NCBI RefSeq assembly: GCF_018603905.1 | Contig: NZ_JAHFZZ010000007.1 | Location: 561,376-625,375, forward strand | Source: Nonomuraea sp. NEAU-A123 | GTDB lineage: Bacteria > Actinomycetota > Actinomycetes > Streptosporangiales > Streptosporangiaceae | DNA: 64,000 bases | Reading direction: 5' to 3' | In this document: positions 49,815 to 58,264 of the stretch, piece after piece | How the letters are laid out: each line of letters opens with the position of its first letter | Numbering within the stretch: position 1 is the stretch's first letter | Notes under the pieces: model-generated | Databases searched by the model: none | Told to the model about the DNA's origin: nothing | What the model saw: the letters and a program-made list of their open reading frames with translations, nothing else | Program-made: the position numbers and the translations under genes

Positions 49815-51242
49815 ATGAGTGGCGACGCGGTGGTGGTGGGGTCCGGGCCGAACGGGCTCGTCGCGGCCATTCTACTGGCTCAGGCGGGGCGCGAGGTGGT
49901 GCTGCTGGAGGCGGCCGATCAGTTCGGTGGTGGGCTGCGGTCGGCGGAGCTGACGCTGCCTGGGCGGGTGCACGACATGGGTGCGACCGTGATGGCGATG
50001 GCGCTGGCCTCACCTGCCTTTCGGGAGCTGGGCAAAAGCGGGTCTGCCCCCAAGGAGCCCGTTCTCGGGGCGGTCGAGTTTGTTCATCCCGAGGTGGTCG
50101 TCGCTCACCCGCTCGACGATCGCCCCGCCGTGCTCGTGCACCGCGATGCCCGCCGTACCGCGGCCGGGTTGGGCCGGGATGCGGCGGTGTGGCAGGCGAC
50201 GGTGGGGGCGGCGGCGCGGGCCGGGTTTCCGCTGGTCGATCTGATGCTCAAGCCGCTCGGCCCGTGGGAGCCGCGGCCGAGGGCGTTCGCGCAGGCGGCC
50301 AGGTTCGGGGTGGCGGCAGCGCTGCCTGTCACGACGCTCGCCCGGCGGGCGTTCAGGACCGTCGAGGGGCGGGCGGTGCTCGCGGGCATGGCCGCCCATT
50401 CGATGCTCGACCTGCGGTCGCCCATCACGAGCGGGTACGGCCTGCTGCTGGGCGCCCTGGCCCATCTGGTGGGATGGCCGGTGGTGAAAGGCGGGTCGCA
50501 GGTGCTGGCCGACGCGCTGGTGGCCAGGTTCAGGGCGTTGGGCGGAGTGGCGGTCAGCGGGCACCGGGTACGTCGGCTGGGGGAGCTGGACGCGGAGACG
50601 GTGGTGCTGGATGTGACTCCCCGGCAGCTCCTGGCGATGGCGGAGCTGCCCGCCGGGTATCGCAGGGGGCTGGAGCGCTATCGGTACGGGCCCGGGGTGT
50701 TCAAGCTGGACTGGGCGCTCGACGGGCCGGTGCCCTGGCGCGATCCGGCGGTGGCGGCAGCCGGCACGGTACATCTCGGGGGGACGCTGGAGGAGATCGC
50801 GCTCAGCGAGGCCGAGATGGCTCGCGGGCGGCACTCGCCGCGGCCGTACGTGCTGCTCGTGCAGCCGTATGCGGCCGATGACAGCCGGGGCGGGCATACG
50901 TTGTGGGCCTACTGTCATGTGCCGAACGGGTCTCGAGTCGACATGACGGACGCCATCGAGGGACAGATCGAGCGGTTCGCGCCCGGGTTCCGCGATCGGG
51001 TGCTGGCCAGGCACGCGATGGGGCCCGCCGAGTTGGAGGCGGGCAATGCCAACCTGGTGGGTGGCGACATCGGGGGCGGGCTGGCCAGTCTGGGGCAGTT
51101 CGTCCGGCGGCCGGTGTGGTCGGTGGCGCCCTGGCGGACGCCGCTGCCGGGGGTGTTCCTCTGCTCGGCGTCCACGCCACCCGGTGCCGCGGTACACGGC
51201 ATGGGCGGCTGGCAGGCCGCCCGCCTCGCACTAAAGCGCTGA
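49815..51242 (+). CDS. FAD-dependent oxidoreductase, CrtI/phytoene-desaturase-like
   Basis: 475 residues from ATG 49815, placed just before the dinucleotide fold (DAVVVGSGPNGLVAAILLAQ). An open frame extends up to 49692 through GC repeats (AGTGAGCGCGCG twice) but has no homologous content. Other motifs are LLEAADQFGGGLRSAELTLP (second half of the FAD site), SGYGLLLGALAHLVG and the C-terminal FLCSASTPPGAAVHGMGGWQ, which is typical of the CrtI-like group. It could act on lipids or carotenoid-like compounds. No isoprenoid genes are nearby. Confidence 0.85.
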   Translation: MSGDAVVVGSGPNGLVAAILLAQAGREVVLLEAADQFGGGLRSAELTLPGRVHDMGATVMAMALASPAFRELGKSGSAPKEPVLGAVEFVHPEVVVAHPLDDRPAVLVHRDARRTAAGLGRDAAVWQATVGAAARAGFPLVDLMLKPLGPWEPRPRAFAQAARFGVAAALPVTTLARRAFRTVEGRAVLAGMAAHSMLDLRSPITSGYGLLLGALAHLVGWPVVKGGSQVLADALVARFRALGGVAVSGHRVRRLGELDAETVVLDVTPRQLLAMAELPAGYRRGLERYRYGPGVFKLDWALDGPVPWRDPAVAAAGTVHLGGTLEEIALSEAEMARGRHSPRPYVLLVQPYAADDSRGGHTLWAYCHVPNGSRVDMTDAIEGQIERFAPGFRDRVLARHAMGPAELEAGNANLVGGDIGGGLASLGQFVRRPVWSVAPWRTPLPGVFLCSASTPPGAAVHGMGGWQAARLALKR

Positions 51243-51278
51243 GCCCATCGCCCGCCTCGGGCCAAGGCCCAGAGCGCG

Positions 51279-52325
51279 TCAGCGCATCTCCTCCCGGATG
51301 GCGGCCGCGAAGGCGTCCACATCCGCTTCCGTGGTGTCGAAGGCGCACATCCACCGCACCTCCCCCGTCGCCTCGTTCCAGGTGTAGAACCGGAACCGCT
51401 TCTGCAGCCGCTCCGTCACCTCACGCGGCAGCACCGCGAACACCGCGTTCGCCTCCACCGGCCGCGGCAGCTCGACACCGGGGATGTCGCGGACCGCCGC
51501 CGCCAGCCGCTGCCCCATGGCGTTGGCCTGGCGGGCGTTGCGCAGCCACAGGTCGCCGGAGAGCAGCGCCTCGAACTGGGCGGACACGAACCGCATCTTC
51601 GACGACAGCTGCATGAACGTCTTGCGGAGGTAGTCGACCCCGGTGGCCGCCTCAGGGTTGAGCACCACAACCGCCTCGCCGTACAGCAGGCCGATCTTGG
51701 TGCCGCCGAAGGAGAGGACGTCGACGCCCGCGTCGGTGGTCAGCGCGCGCATCGGGACGTCGAGAGCGGCGGCGGCGTTCGTGAGGCGGGAGCCGTCGAG
51801 GTGGACGAGGAGTCCCCGGTCGTGCGCGTGGGCGCAGACGGCCGCGATCTCCTCGGGGGTGTAGAGGGTGCCGAGTTCGGTGGTGTTGGAGATGGACACC
51901 ACGCGCGGCTGAGGGCGGTGGACGTCGCCGAAGCCCCAGGCCTGGCGGTCGATCAGCTCGGGAGTGAGCTTGCCGTCGGGCGTGGGTACGGTCAGCAGCT
52001 TGATGCCGCCCACGACCTCCGGCGCGCCGCCCTCGTCGGTGTGGATGTGGGCGCTCTCGGGGCAGATGACCGCCTCCCAGTGGGCGGTCATGGCGCGGAG
52101 CGAGACGACGTTCGCGGCGGTGCCGTTGAACACCGGCCACGCCTGCGCCCGCTCGCCGAAGTGCCGCTGGAAGACCTCGCGCAGGGCCTCGGTGTAGACG
52201 TCGTCACCGTAGGCGATCTGGTGGCCGCCGTTGGCGTCGGCGATGGCGCGCAGGATCTCCGGGTGCACCCCCGCGTAGTTGTCGCTGGCGAAGCTTTTGA
52301 GCTGAGGGTCGTGCCGGGAGATCAC
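51279..52325 (-). CDS. low-specificity L-threonine aldolase-like PLP enzyme
   Basis: 348 residues. Fold type I PLP enzyme of the beta-eliminating-lyase/threonine aldolase group. Schiff-base Lys is in VLSFGGTKIGLL, Asp in LVHLDGSRLTNAAAAL, and the start is KSFASDNYAGVHPEI. It splits beta-hydroxy amino acids to glycine and an aldehyde. Its start overlaps the stop of the SDR gene by 4 bp (ATGA), and the SDR in turn overlaps DUF6421, so all three are made from one coupled transcript. This suggests its true substrate is linked to those partners rather than general threonine breakdown. Confidence 0.9.
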   Translation of the reverse strand: MISRHDPQLKSFASDNYAGVHPEILRAIADANGGHQIAYGDDVYTEALREVFQRHFGERAQAWPVFNGTAANVVSLRAMTAHWEAVICPESAHIHTDEGGAPEVVGGIKLLTVPTPDGKLTPELIDRQAWGFGDVHRPQPRVVSISNTTELGTLYTPEEIAAVCAHAHDRGLLVHLDGSRLTNAAAALDVPMRALTTDAGVDVLSFGGTKIGLLYGEAVVVLNPEAATGVDYLRKTFMQLSSKMRFVSAQFEALLSGDLWLRNARQANAMGQRLAAAVRDIPGVELPRPVEANAVFAVLPREVTERLQKRFRFYTWNEATGEVRWMCAFDTTEADVDAFAAAIREEMR

Positions 52326-52951
52326 TGAGTGAGGTCCAATCGGGTGCCGTTGAGCTGGGCGGCGGGCCGGTCGTAGAGGTCGCCGATCGCCTCCGCCAGC
52401 GTATTGACGTCAGTGAACCCGGCAAAACGGGCGTCCGGCTTGGCGGCGCGCATGGCGTCGTTCACCAGGGCCTTGACGACCAGGATGACCGCCGCGCTGC
52501 CGGTGTCCTTCAGTGCGTCGGCGAGGGCGAGGGTCCACGCCTCCGCGGCCGCCTTGGCCGCCGCGTAGGGGGCGCCGCCCGCCGTGGGGTGCTCGGCCGC
52601 CTTGGCGGAGACGATCACGAACCGGCCGTTCGGGCCCTTGCGCAGCAGCGGCTCGAAGGCCAGCGAGACGTGCTGGAGCGTGCGGATCAGCAGGGCGTGC
52701 AGGGCGTCCCAGTCGGCGAGGTCGGTCTCGGCGAACGAGTTCGCGCCGCGCCAGCCACCGACCAGGTGCACCACCCCGTCGACGTGGCCGTGCTCGGCGG
52801 AGATCCGGTCCGCGAGCGCCTGTACGGCCGCGCGGTCGAGGAGGTCGACGTCGTCCCTGCCAACGCCGATCACAGTGTGCCCATTTTTCCGGAAAAATCC
52901 GGAAACGGCCTGGCCAGTGGGCCCGCCGGCACCCGTAACCAGAATGATCAT
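52322..52951 (-). CDS. short-chain dehydrogenase/reductase
   Basis: 209 residues. Cofactor loop ILVTGAGGPTGQAVSGFF is a shortened, unusual TGxxxGxG variant. Later motifs are GVVHLVGGWRGANS in the NNAG position (here VGGW), active-site Ser in FVIVSAKAAE and YAAAK as the YxxxK pair. The C-terminus ends LNGTRLDLTQ. The VGGW form occurs in small actinobacterial SDRs tied to DUF6421 genes. Middle gene of the three-gene coupled operon. Substrate unknown. Confidence 0.88.
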   Translation of the reverse strand: MIILVTGAGGPTGQAVSGFFRKNGHTVIGVGRDDVDLLDRAAVQALADRISAEHGHVDGVVHLVGGWRGANSFAETDLADWDALHALLIRTLQHVSLAFEPLLRKGPNGRFVIVSAKAAEHPTAGGAPYAAAKAAAEAWTLALADALKDTGSAAVILVVKALVNDAMRAAKPDARFAGFTDVNTLAEAIGDLYDRPAAQLNGTRLDLTQ

Positions 52952-55026
52952 GCCCGGATCCCCCTAGTCGATTCGACCACTTCGCCCAGCTTACGGCGCA
53001 GTGCCTCATAGAACATGCTCAGCGGGAACTCGTCCGGCAGCACCGCGTCCACCTTGGCCTTCTGCTCCTCCGGCAGCGCCTGGATCCCCTTGGCCCAGGT
53101 CGATCCGGGGTTCGGCTCGACGTACCCGCTCACCAGCTCGTACGCCGCCAGCCAGTGCGCCAGCTTGGACCGGTCGATGCTGTCCCGGTACAGCTTCTCG
53201 ACCTCGCCCCGCAGGTCGGCCACGCCGCCCGCCACGCGCGCCCAGTCGACCGTGAGCCGGTTGTCGGTCCACCGCACCACGTCGTTGCGGTGCAGGTACG
53301 CGAAGAGCAACTGCCCGCCGAGCCCGTCGTAGTTACGCACCCGCTCACCGGTGATCGGGAAACGGAACAGCCGGTCGAACAGGATCGCGTGCTGAACGTA
53401 CCGCGCGTGCGGCACGCCCTTCTCCTCCAGCCGTACGGCCTCGCCGAACGCGGTCAGGTCACAGCGCAGCTCTTCGAGCGAGTACAGCCAGTACGGCATG
53501 CGCTGCTTGATCATGAACGGGTCGAACGGCAGGTCACCGTGGCTGTGGGTACGGTCGTGGATCAGGTCCCACATGACGAAGGTGTCCTGGGCCAGCCGCT
53601 GCGACTCCAGCAGCCGGGCCGCGTCGGGCGGCAGGTCGAGTTTGAGCGTCGCGGTGGCCGCCGTGGCGACCCGCCGGAACCTGGCGGCCTCCCGGTCGGC
53701 GAAGATGCCGCCCCAGGTGAACCGCTCCGGCGCCTGCCGTACGGCGACGGTCTCGGGGAAGAGCACGGCCGAGTGGGTGTCGTAGCCGGAGGTGAAGTCC
53801 TCGAAGGCGATCGGCACGAACATCGGGTTGTCGTAGCCGGACGACTCCAGCTCGGCCAGCCAGTCCGGCCAGATCGTGCGGAGCCAGACGGCCTCCAGGT
53901 TGCGGTCCGGGTTGCCGTTCTGGGTGTACATGGGGAAGACGACCAGGTGCTCCAGGCCGTCCACCCGCTGGGTGTCGGGGTGGAACAGCTGAAGGGAGTC
54001 CAGGAAGTCCGGTACGCCCAGGTCCTGGGCGATCCACTTGGCCAGGTCGTCGCGGACCGCTGCCAGGTAGGCGGCGTCCTGGGGGAAATACGGCGTGATC
54101 TCGGCCAGTTTGCCGCCGATCGTGGCCACCAGCTCCTTGGCCCGGGGCTTGTCGGCGGGCACCGAGCCGTCCTTGACCTGGAGCGGGCGCAGTTCCTCGA
54201 CCGTCGCCTTGAGGTCGGCGAACAGGCTCGCCTTGCGCTCGTCCCGGGAGACGGCGGCGCTGTCGTCCGGCACGCGGGCCGCCCAGGTGACCACGTTCCC
54301 CCACAGCGCGCGGTGATCGAGGTCCTCGATCGAGTCGTCACCGAACAGGTCCGAGTCGGCGAACACCACCACCCGGCCCCGCCCGTGCCGCACCGCGACG
54401 GCCAGCGCCGCACCCGCCGGATCCGCGCTCGCCGAGCTGGTGAACAGCACGGTCGCGTCCACACCACCGGAGGCCGGGTCCGCGAGGGTCAGCACGCCGG
54501 AGCGGTAGAAGCAGGCGGCCTTGACCCCGGCCAGCAGCCCGTCGCTAGTGGCCCGCTCGCCGAGCACCCAGGTGGCCACCCCGCGGTGCGCGTGGCCGGG
54601 GTCCCGCACGGTGGTGTGCTCGACGCCCACCCCGAACCGTCCCAGCAACTCGGCCAGGTTGTTGCCGTACTTGTCCTGCTCCTCCTCGGCCAGCACGACC
54701 AGCCCGCCGCCACCCGCCACGAACGCCTCCACGGCGTCGATCTCGGCGGCCGAGAACACGGGACTCCCCTGCCCCGTGGTGCGCTCCCACCGTTCCCCCG
54801 ACGGATGCGCGATGACCAGGACGTCCTGCTCCTGGAGCGTTCCCGCGTCGAGCGGGCCCGCCAGCCGGGCCGTCACCGTGTGCCCAAGACGCCGCAGCAG
54901 CTCGGCCGCGCGGGCGTAGCTGTTGTCGTCGGGGTGCGCGGGGTTGATGGCCTCCGCGACATCACGCCGGATGGTCCACGACTCGCTGTGGGCCTCGTCG
55001 AAGAGCACCCTGGGGAACGCTTGCAT
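52948..55026 (-). CDS. DUF6421 family protein with N-terminal DUF4350/GATase-like domain
   Basis: 692 residues from ATG 55026. The first about 250 residues look like a class-I-glutamine-amidotransferase-like fold (VLFDEAHSESWTI, DVLVIAHPSGERWERT, FVAGGGGLVVLAEEEQDKYG, GRVVVFADSDLFGDDS), usually a ligand-binding rather than catalytic unit. The C-terminal about 430 residues are the DUF6421 domain: LVVFPMYTQNGNPDRNLEAV, LIHDRTHSHGDLPFDPF, RVRNYDGLGGQLLFAYLHRN. The HDRTHSHG cluster looks like a metal site. No membrane segment. First gene of the coupled operon with SDR and aldolase. Function unknown. Confidence 0.85.
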   Translation of the reverse strand: MQAFPRVLFDEAHSESWTIRRDVAEAINPAHPDDNSYARAAELLRRLGHTVTARLAGPLDAGTLQEQDVLVIAHPSGERWERTTGQGSPVFSAAEIDAVEAFVAGGGGLVVLAEEEQDKYGNNLAELLGRFGVGVEHTTVRDPGHAHRGVATWVLGERATSDGLLAGVKAACFYRSGVLTLADPASGGVDATVLFTSSASADPAGAALAVAVRHGRGRVVVFADSDLFGDDSIEDLDHRALWGNVVTWAARVPDDSAAVSRDERKASLFADLKATVEELRPLQVKDGSVPADKPRAKELVATIGGKLAEITPYFPQDAAYLAAVRDDLAKWIAQDLGVPDFLDSLQLFHPDTQRVDGLEHLVVFPMYTQNGNPDRNLEAVWLRTIWPDWLAELESSGYDNPMFVPIAFEDFTSGYDTHSAVLFPETVAVRQAPERFTWGGIFADREAARFRRVATAATATLKLDLPPDAARLLESQRLAQDTFVMWDLIHDRTHSHGDLPFDPFMIKQRMPYWLYSLEELRCDLTAFGEAVRLEEKGVPHARYVQHAILFDRLFRFPITGERVRNYDGLGGQLLFAYLHRNDVVRWTDNRLTVDWARVAGGVADLRGEVEKLYRDSIDRSKLAHWLAAYELVSGYVEPNPGSTWAKGIQALPEEQKAKVDAVLPDEFPLSMFYEALRRKLGEVVESTRGIRA

Positions 55027-55114
55027 GAAATATCTCCCGCCATAACCGTCTTCTAGCGGAAAATATACATATAGCCCAGCCCAAAACCGACAATCCAGTC
55101 CGCATGGTGAGATA

Positions 55115-56632
55115 TCAGGAGAGGTGGACGCTCTGCCGGACGCGGCCCTGAGTGGTGTCGTCGCAGCGGTTCTTGGCGCAGAAGTAGAGCACCAGCACCG
55201 GCTTGGGCCGGCGATCGATGACGTAGCTGACGAAGCCGAGCCGGTTGCCGCTGTTGCGGTCGCGCAGGGAGCCGTCGTACCGCGTGGCGTCGCTGTCGCC
55301 CGCCCGGTCGGGGACCGGCTGGTCCACCACGATCTCGCCGGGCAGCAGCCCTTCGAGCATGGCCTTCATCTGGGCGGCGGTCGCGCTGGCGCTGAGCGCG
55401 TCGGAGACCTGCACGTACACGCCAACGGCGTTGTCGGTGTCGCCGGTGATGACCTGGTTCACCGCGGTCCAGTCCGCGGCCGCGCCGGAGACGAACATCG
55501 CCTCGAACTCGGAGGCATGCGGCGAGGCCACCGCGAACAGGTCGCCGTGTGTCTTGACGGTCCAGTCGGCCGGGTAGTCGAAGGTGAGCGGGGCGGCGGT
55601 GGTGCTCTGGTAGCGGGCCCAGGAGTCGCCCTTCTGGGTCATGACGATCAACACGACCAGGGTCAGCGCCGCGACGGCCGCGATCAGCGTGGCCACCACG
55701 AGCGGCAGCCGGCTCGGGCGGGCGGAGCCGCCGGGATTGGCTTTCCGGCCCTGGCGTACGGCCGACGACTGAGTGGGAAAGGGCACGGCGGGCTGGCCGC
55801 TGATCGCGTCGCGCAGCGCGGTGACGAACGCGGTGCACGACGGGTAGCGCTGCTCGGGCGACTTGGCCAGCGCCCGCATCATCACGCCGTCGACCTCGAC
55901 CGGCAGCTCCGGCCTGACCTGCGACAGCGGCGTGGGCTGCTCGGCCAGGTGCGCCCAGAGCAGCGCGATGTCGTTGTCCCGCGGGAACGGCAGCCGCCCC
56001 GACAGCGCCTCATAGGCGACGCAGGCCAGCGCGTACTGGTCGCACCTGCCGTCGATGTGCTCCTTGTTGATCTGCTCGGGCGCCATATAGCGGGGCGTCC
56101 CGATGAACTGGTCGGTCTGGGTGAGCCCGGAGATGGACGTACGGTGCTTGGTGATGCCGAAGTCGGTCAGGTAGACGTGGTCGCCGGCCAGCAGGATGTT
56201 GGCCGGTTTCACGTCGCGGTGGATCAGGTCGTGCGCGTGCGCGGCGTCGAGCGCGGCGGCCACCTGGGCGACGATCTGGTTCGCCTGCCCGATCGGCAGC
56301 GCTCCCCGGTCGTAGATGAGGCGGCGCAGGTCGAGCCCGTCGACGTAGCGCATCGCGATGTAGAGCACGCCGTCGGCGTCGGCGTTCGCCTCATAGATCG
56401 GGATGATGTTGGGGTGTTCGATGCTGGCGACCGTCCTGGACTCCAGGATGAACCGCTGCCTGAACCGGTCATCGACGCTGAGCACCGGGTTGAGGATCTT
56501 TAACGCCACCCGGCGGCTCAGCCTCGGATCGAGCGCCAGGTAGACGACGGCCATGCCGCCCTTACCGACGATGTCCTCGATGTAATAACCGGCCACCTCC
56601 TGGCCCACGAGCGATCTGTCATTCACCGGCAT
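55115..56632 (-). CDS. membrane Ser/Thr protein kinase (PknB-like, no PASTA)
   Basis: 505 residues from ATG 56632, overlapping the stop of the upstream gene (TGATG). Complete kinase core: Gly loop VGKGGMAVVYLA, VALKIL lysine, catalytic HRDVKPANILL, DFG and GTPRYMAPEQ. A basic Pro linker, one membrane helix (LPLVVATLIAAVAALTLVVL) and an outside domain of about 170 residues follow (APLTFDYPADWTVKTHGDLF, ending QGRVRQSVHLS). The outside part is not PASTA and resembles lipoprotein LpqN/DUF-type sensor folds. It probably senses an envelope signal. The coupled pseudo-protease gene is its likely partner or substrate. Confidence 0.92.
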   Translation of the reverse strand: MPVNDRSLVGQEVAGYYIEDIVGKGGMAVVYLALDPRLSRRVALKILNPVLSVDDRFRQRFILESRTVASIEHPNIIPIYEANADADGVLYIAMRYVDGLDLRRLIYDRGALPIGQANQIVAQVAAALDAAHAHDLIHRDVKPANILLAGDHVYLTDFGITKHRTSISGLTQTDQFIGTPRYMAPEQINKEHIDGRCDQYALACVAYEALSGRLPFPRDNDIALLWAHLAEQPTPLSQVRPELPVEVDGVMMRALAKSPEQRYPSCTAFVTALRDAISGQPAVPFPTQSSAVRQGRKANPGGSARPSRLPLVVATLIAAVAALTLVVLIVMTQKGDSWARYQSTTAAPLTFDYPADWTVKTHGDLFAVASPHASEFEAMFVSGAAADWTAVNQVITGDTDNAVGVYVQVSDALSASATAAQMKAMLEGLLPGEIVVDQPVPDRAGDSDATRYDGSLRDRNSGNRLGFVSYVIDRRPKPVLVLYFCAKNRCDDTTQGRVRQSVHLS

Positions 56633-58158
56633 CACGTCTCGATGGGGTGGCCGCAGTACCCGCAGAAGCGATGCGCGGCCCCCAGCCGCATTCCGCACGC
56701 GGTGCAGTATTTGACGGACGGCTGGTCCTGCGCGGTGAGCACCTGCTGTTGCTTCGGGACCACCTGGAAGGGCTGCGACCTGCGGACCACGACGGTCTGG
56801 TTCGCGCCCTCGTCGAGCGGCAGTGGCGGTGAGGTCGGCGCCGACGATGTCGCCGCCGCCGCAGCCGCTGCAGCCGCCGCCGCGACGAGTGGCGGTGGTT
56901 GGTCCGGTTTCTCCACAGAAGTACGGCGGCGCCGCCACAGCAGGAACGCCCCGGCGGCCGCGACCACGAACAGCACGGCGGCGGCGACGATGAACGGCCA
57001 GAGCGGCATGCTCCGTGGCGCCGGTGCCACGGCCTGCTTGCTGCCCGCGTCCTCCGGGCCGCCGCGCTTCTGCAGGGAGGTCTTCAGCAGGTTCGCCGCC
57101 ACCACGTTGCCCGGGTAGAGCTCCAGTACGCGCTGGAAGCCCGGTGCGGCCTCGGTGTAGTACTTGGTGTGGTAGCGGGTCAGTGCCGCCTCGAACGCGG
57201 CGTCGATGGCGCCGCGGCGCGGCGCGACCCCGGCCTTGGCCAGCGCGGCGAGGATCTCCCTGACACCGATCATCCTGGCGTCCTTGCCACCGCCGATGAG
57301 CATGCCGATGACATGGCCGTCCTTGTCACCGATGACCGGCGCGCCGCGCAGGCCGCGGTCGGTCAGAGCGCCGAGCTTCGCGGGCTCGTCGACCTTTTTC
57401 TCCGGGTCGGAGAACTGCCGGCCGGTGTCCTGACCACCGCCGCCGCCCTTGCCCAGGTGCGCGATCTCCACCGTCTCCTTGACGTTCACGCCGGGCCGGT
57501 CGGTGAACCCGGCCACGTTCGTGGGCGAGCCCTGCTGGTCGGGCACCTTGTCGGCGAGGGGGGCGGTGGGCATGCCGACGCTGCCGACGACCCGGCCCGA
57601 GGGGATCAGCACGGCCGGGCTGTCGGGCTGCGCGCCGACCTTGACGATGTCGGCCTTGAGGCCCTTGGGGTCGGCCGGGGAGACGTTCGGAAATATCGTG
57701 ACGTTGGTGGTGACGTTGATGATGCAGGTCGACACGCTGGTCTTGGGCGGGTAGCACTCTTTCAGGTGATGCTGGAGCAGGGCGTCCTTGAGCTTGTGCC
57801 GCTTGTAGTCGAGCGGGATCTTCACCTTGTGGTGCTCGGCGTAGATCTTGTTGGCGGCGTACACCGCCACGTCCTTGTCGGTCTTGACCACGCGGGTGAG
57901 TGTGACGACGGCGCCCTCGGGGTTCACCACGATGCCCGTCCCCACGCCTATGGGGATGTCGTAGGACCGTTCCACATGCAACAGCTCGCCCACATGATCG
58001 AGCAGAGTGATCTCAACGTGAGAGGAGGCTTCCACGCGCACCACGGCCGGAGTCACCAGGTCGGTGATCCCGCTGGGGTGCTCGTGGGCTGCCGCGGGCA
58101 GTGCGAGCAGCACGAGTGTCGCCGCGACACCCCCGGCCAGAGCTGTGAGACGCGCCAT
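56632..58158 (-). CDS. membrane pseudo-protease (trypsin-like fold without catalytic triad) with zinc-ribbon tail
   Basis: 508 residues from ATG 58158 with GGAGCGGAG upstream; ATG 58170 lacks a ribosome site. The signal peptide ends at AAAHEHP. A trypsin/HtrA-like domain follows (about 30-310), but where proteases read GTGFVV...TnaHVV it has GTGIVV...TLTRVV, and where they read GNSGGPV it has GLRGAPV. Both catalytic His and Ser are Arg. A short TPR-like helical part (FEAALTRYHTKYYTEAAPGF) precedes a membrane helix. The cytoplasmic tail has poly-Ala, a VVVRRSQ patch and a CxxC zinc ribbon (YCTACGMRLG, FCGYCGHP). Coupled to the Ser/Thr kinase. Likely a sensor or scaffold, not an enzyme. Confidence 0.85.
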   Translation of the reverse strand: MARLTALAGGVAATLVLLALPAAAHEHPSGITDLVTPAVVRVEASSHVEITLLDHVGELLHVERSYDIPIGVGTGIVVNPEGAVVTLTRVVKTDKDVAVYAANKIYAEHHKVKIPLDYKRHKLKDALLQHHLKECYPPKTSVSTCIINVTTNVTIFPNVSPADPKGLKADIVKVGAQPDSPAVLIPSGRVVGSVGMPTAPLADKVPDQQGSPTNVAGFTDRPGVNVKETVEIAHLGKGGGGGQDTGRQFSDPEKKVDEPAKLGALTDRGLRGAPVIGDKDGHVIGMLIGGGKDARMIGVREILAALAKAGVAPRRGAIDAAFEAALTRYHTKYYTEAAPGFQRVLELYPGNVVAANLLKTSLQKRGGPEDAGSKQAVAPAPRSMPLWPFIVAAAVLFVVAAAGAFLLWRRRRTSVEKPDQPPPLVAAAAAAAAAAATSSAPTSPPLPLDEGANQTVVVRRSQPFQVVPKQQQVLTAQDQPSVKYCTACGMRLGAAHRFCGYCGHPIET

Positions 58159-58264
58159 CTCCGCTCCCATTTCGCAGTTATAGAAATAAGGGTCCCAATC
58201 ACCTGCCGGAAGTCAATAGATGAGCTCGTAGACAAGCGCTTGCTTGGACGTCTACGGTACCTGA

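Noticed and set aside
53155..55056. 633-codon plus-strand open frame
   Set aside because: Antisense shadow of the DUF6421 gene. Sequence is low-complexity (Arg/Gly/Val-rich) with no family motifs.
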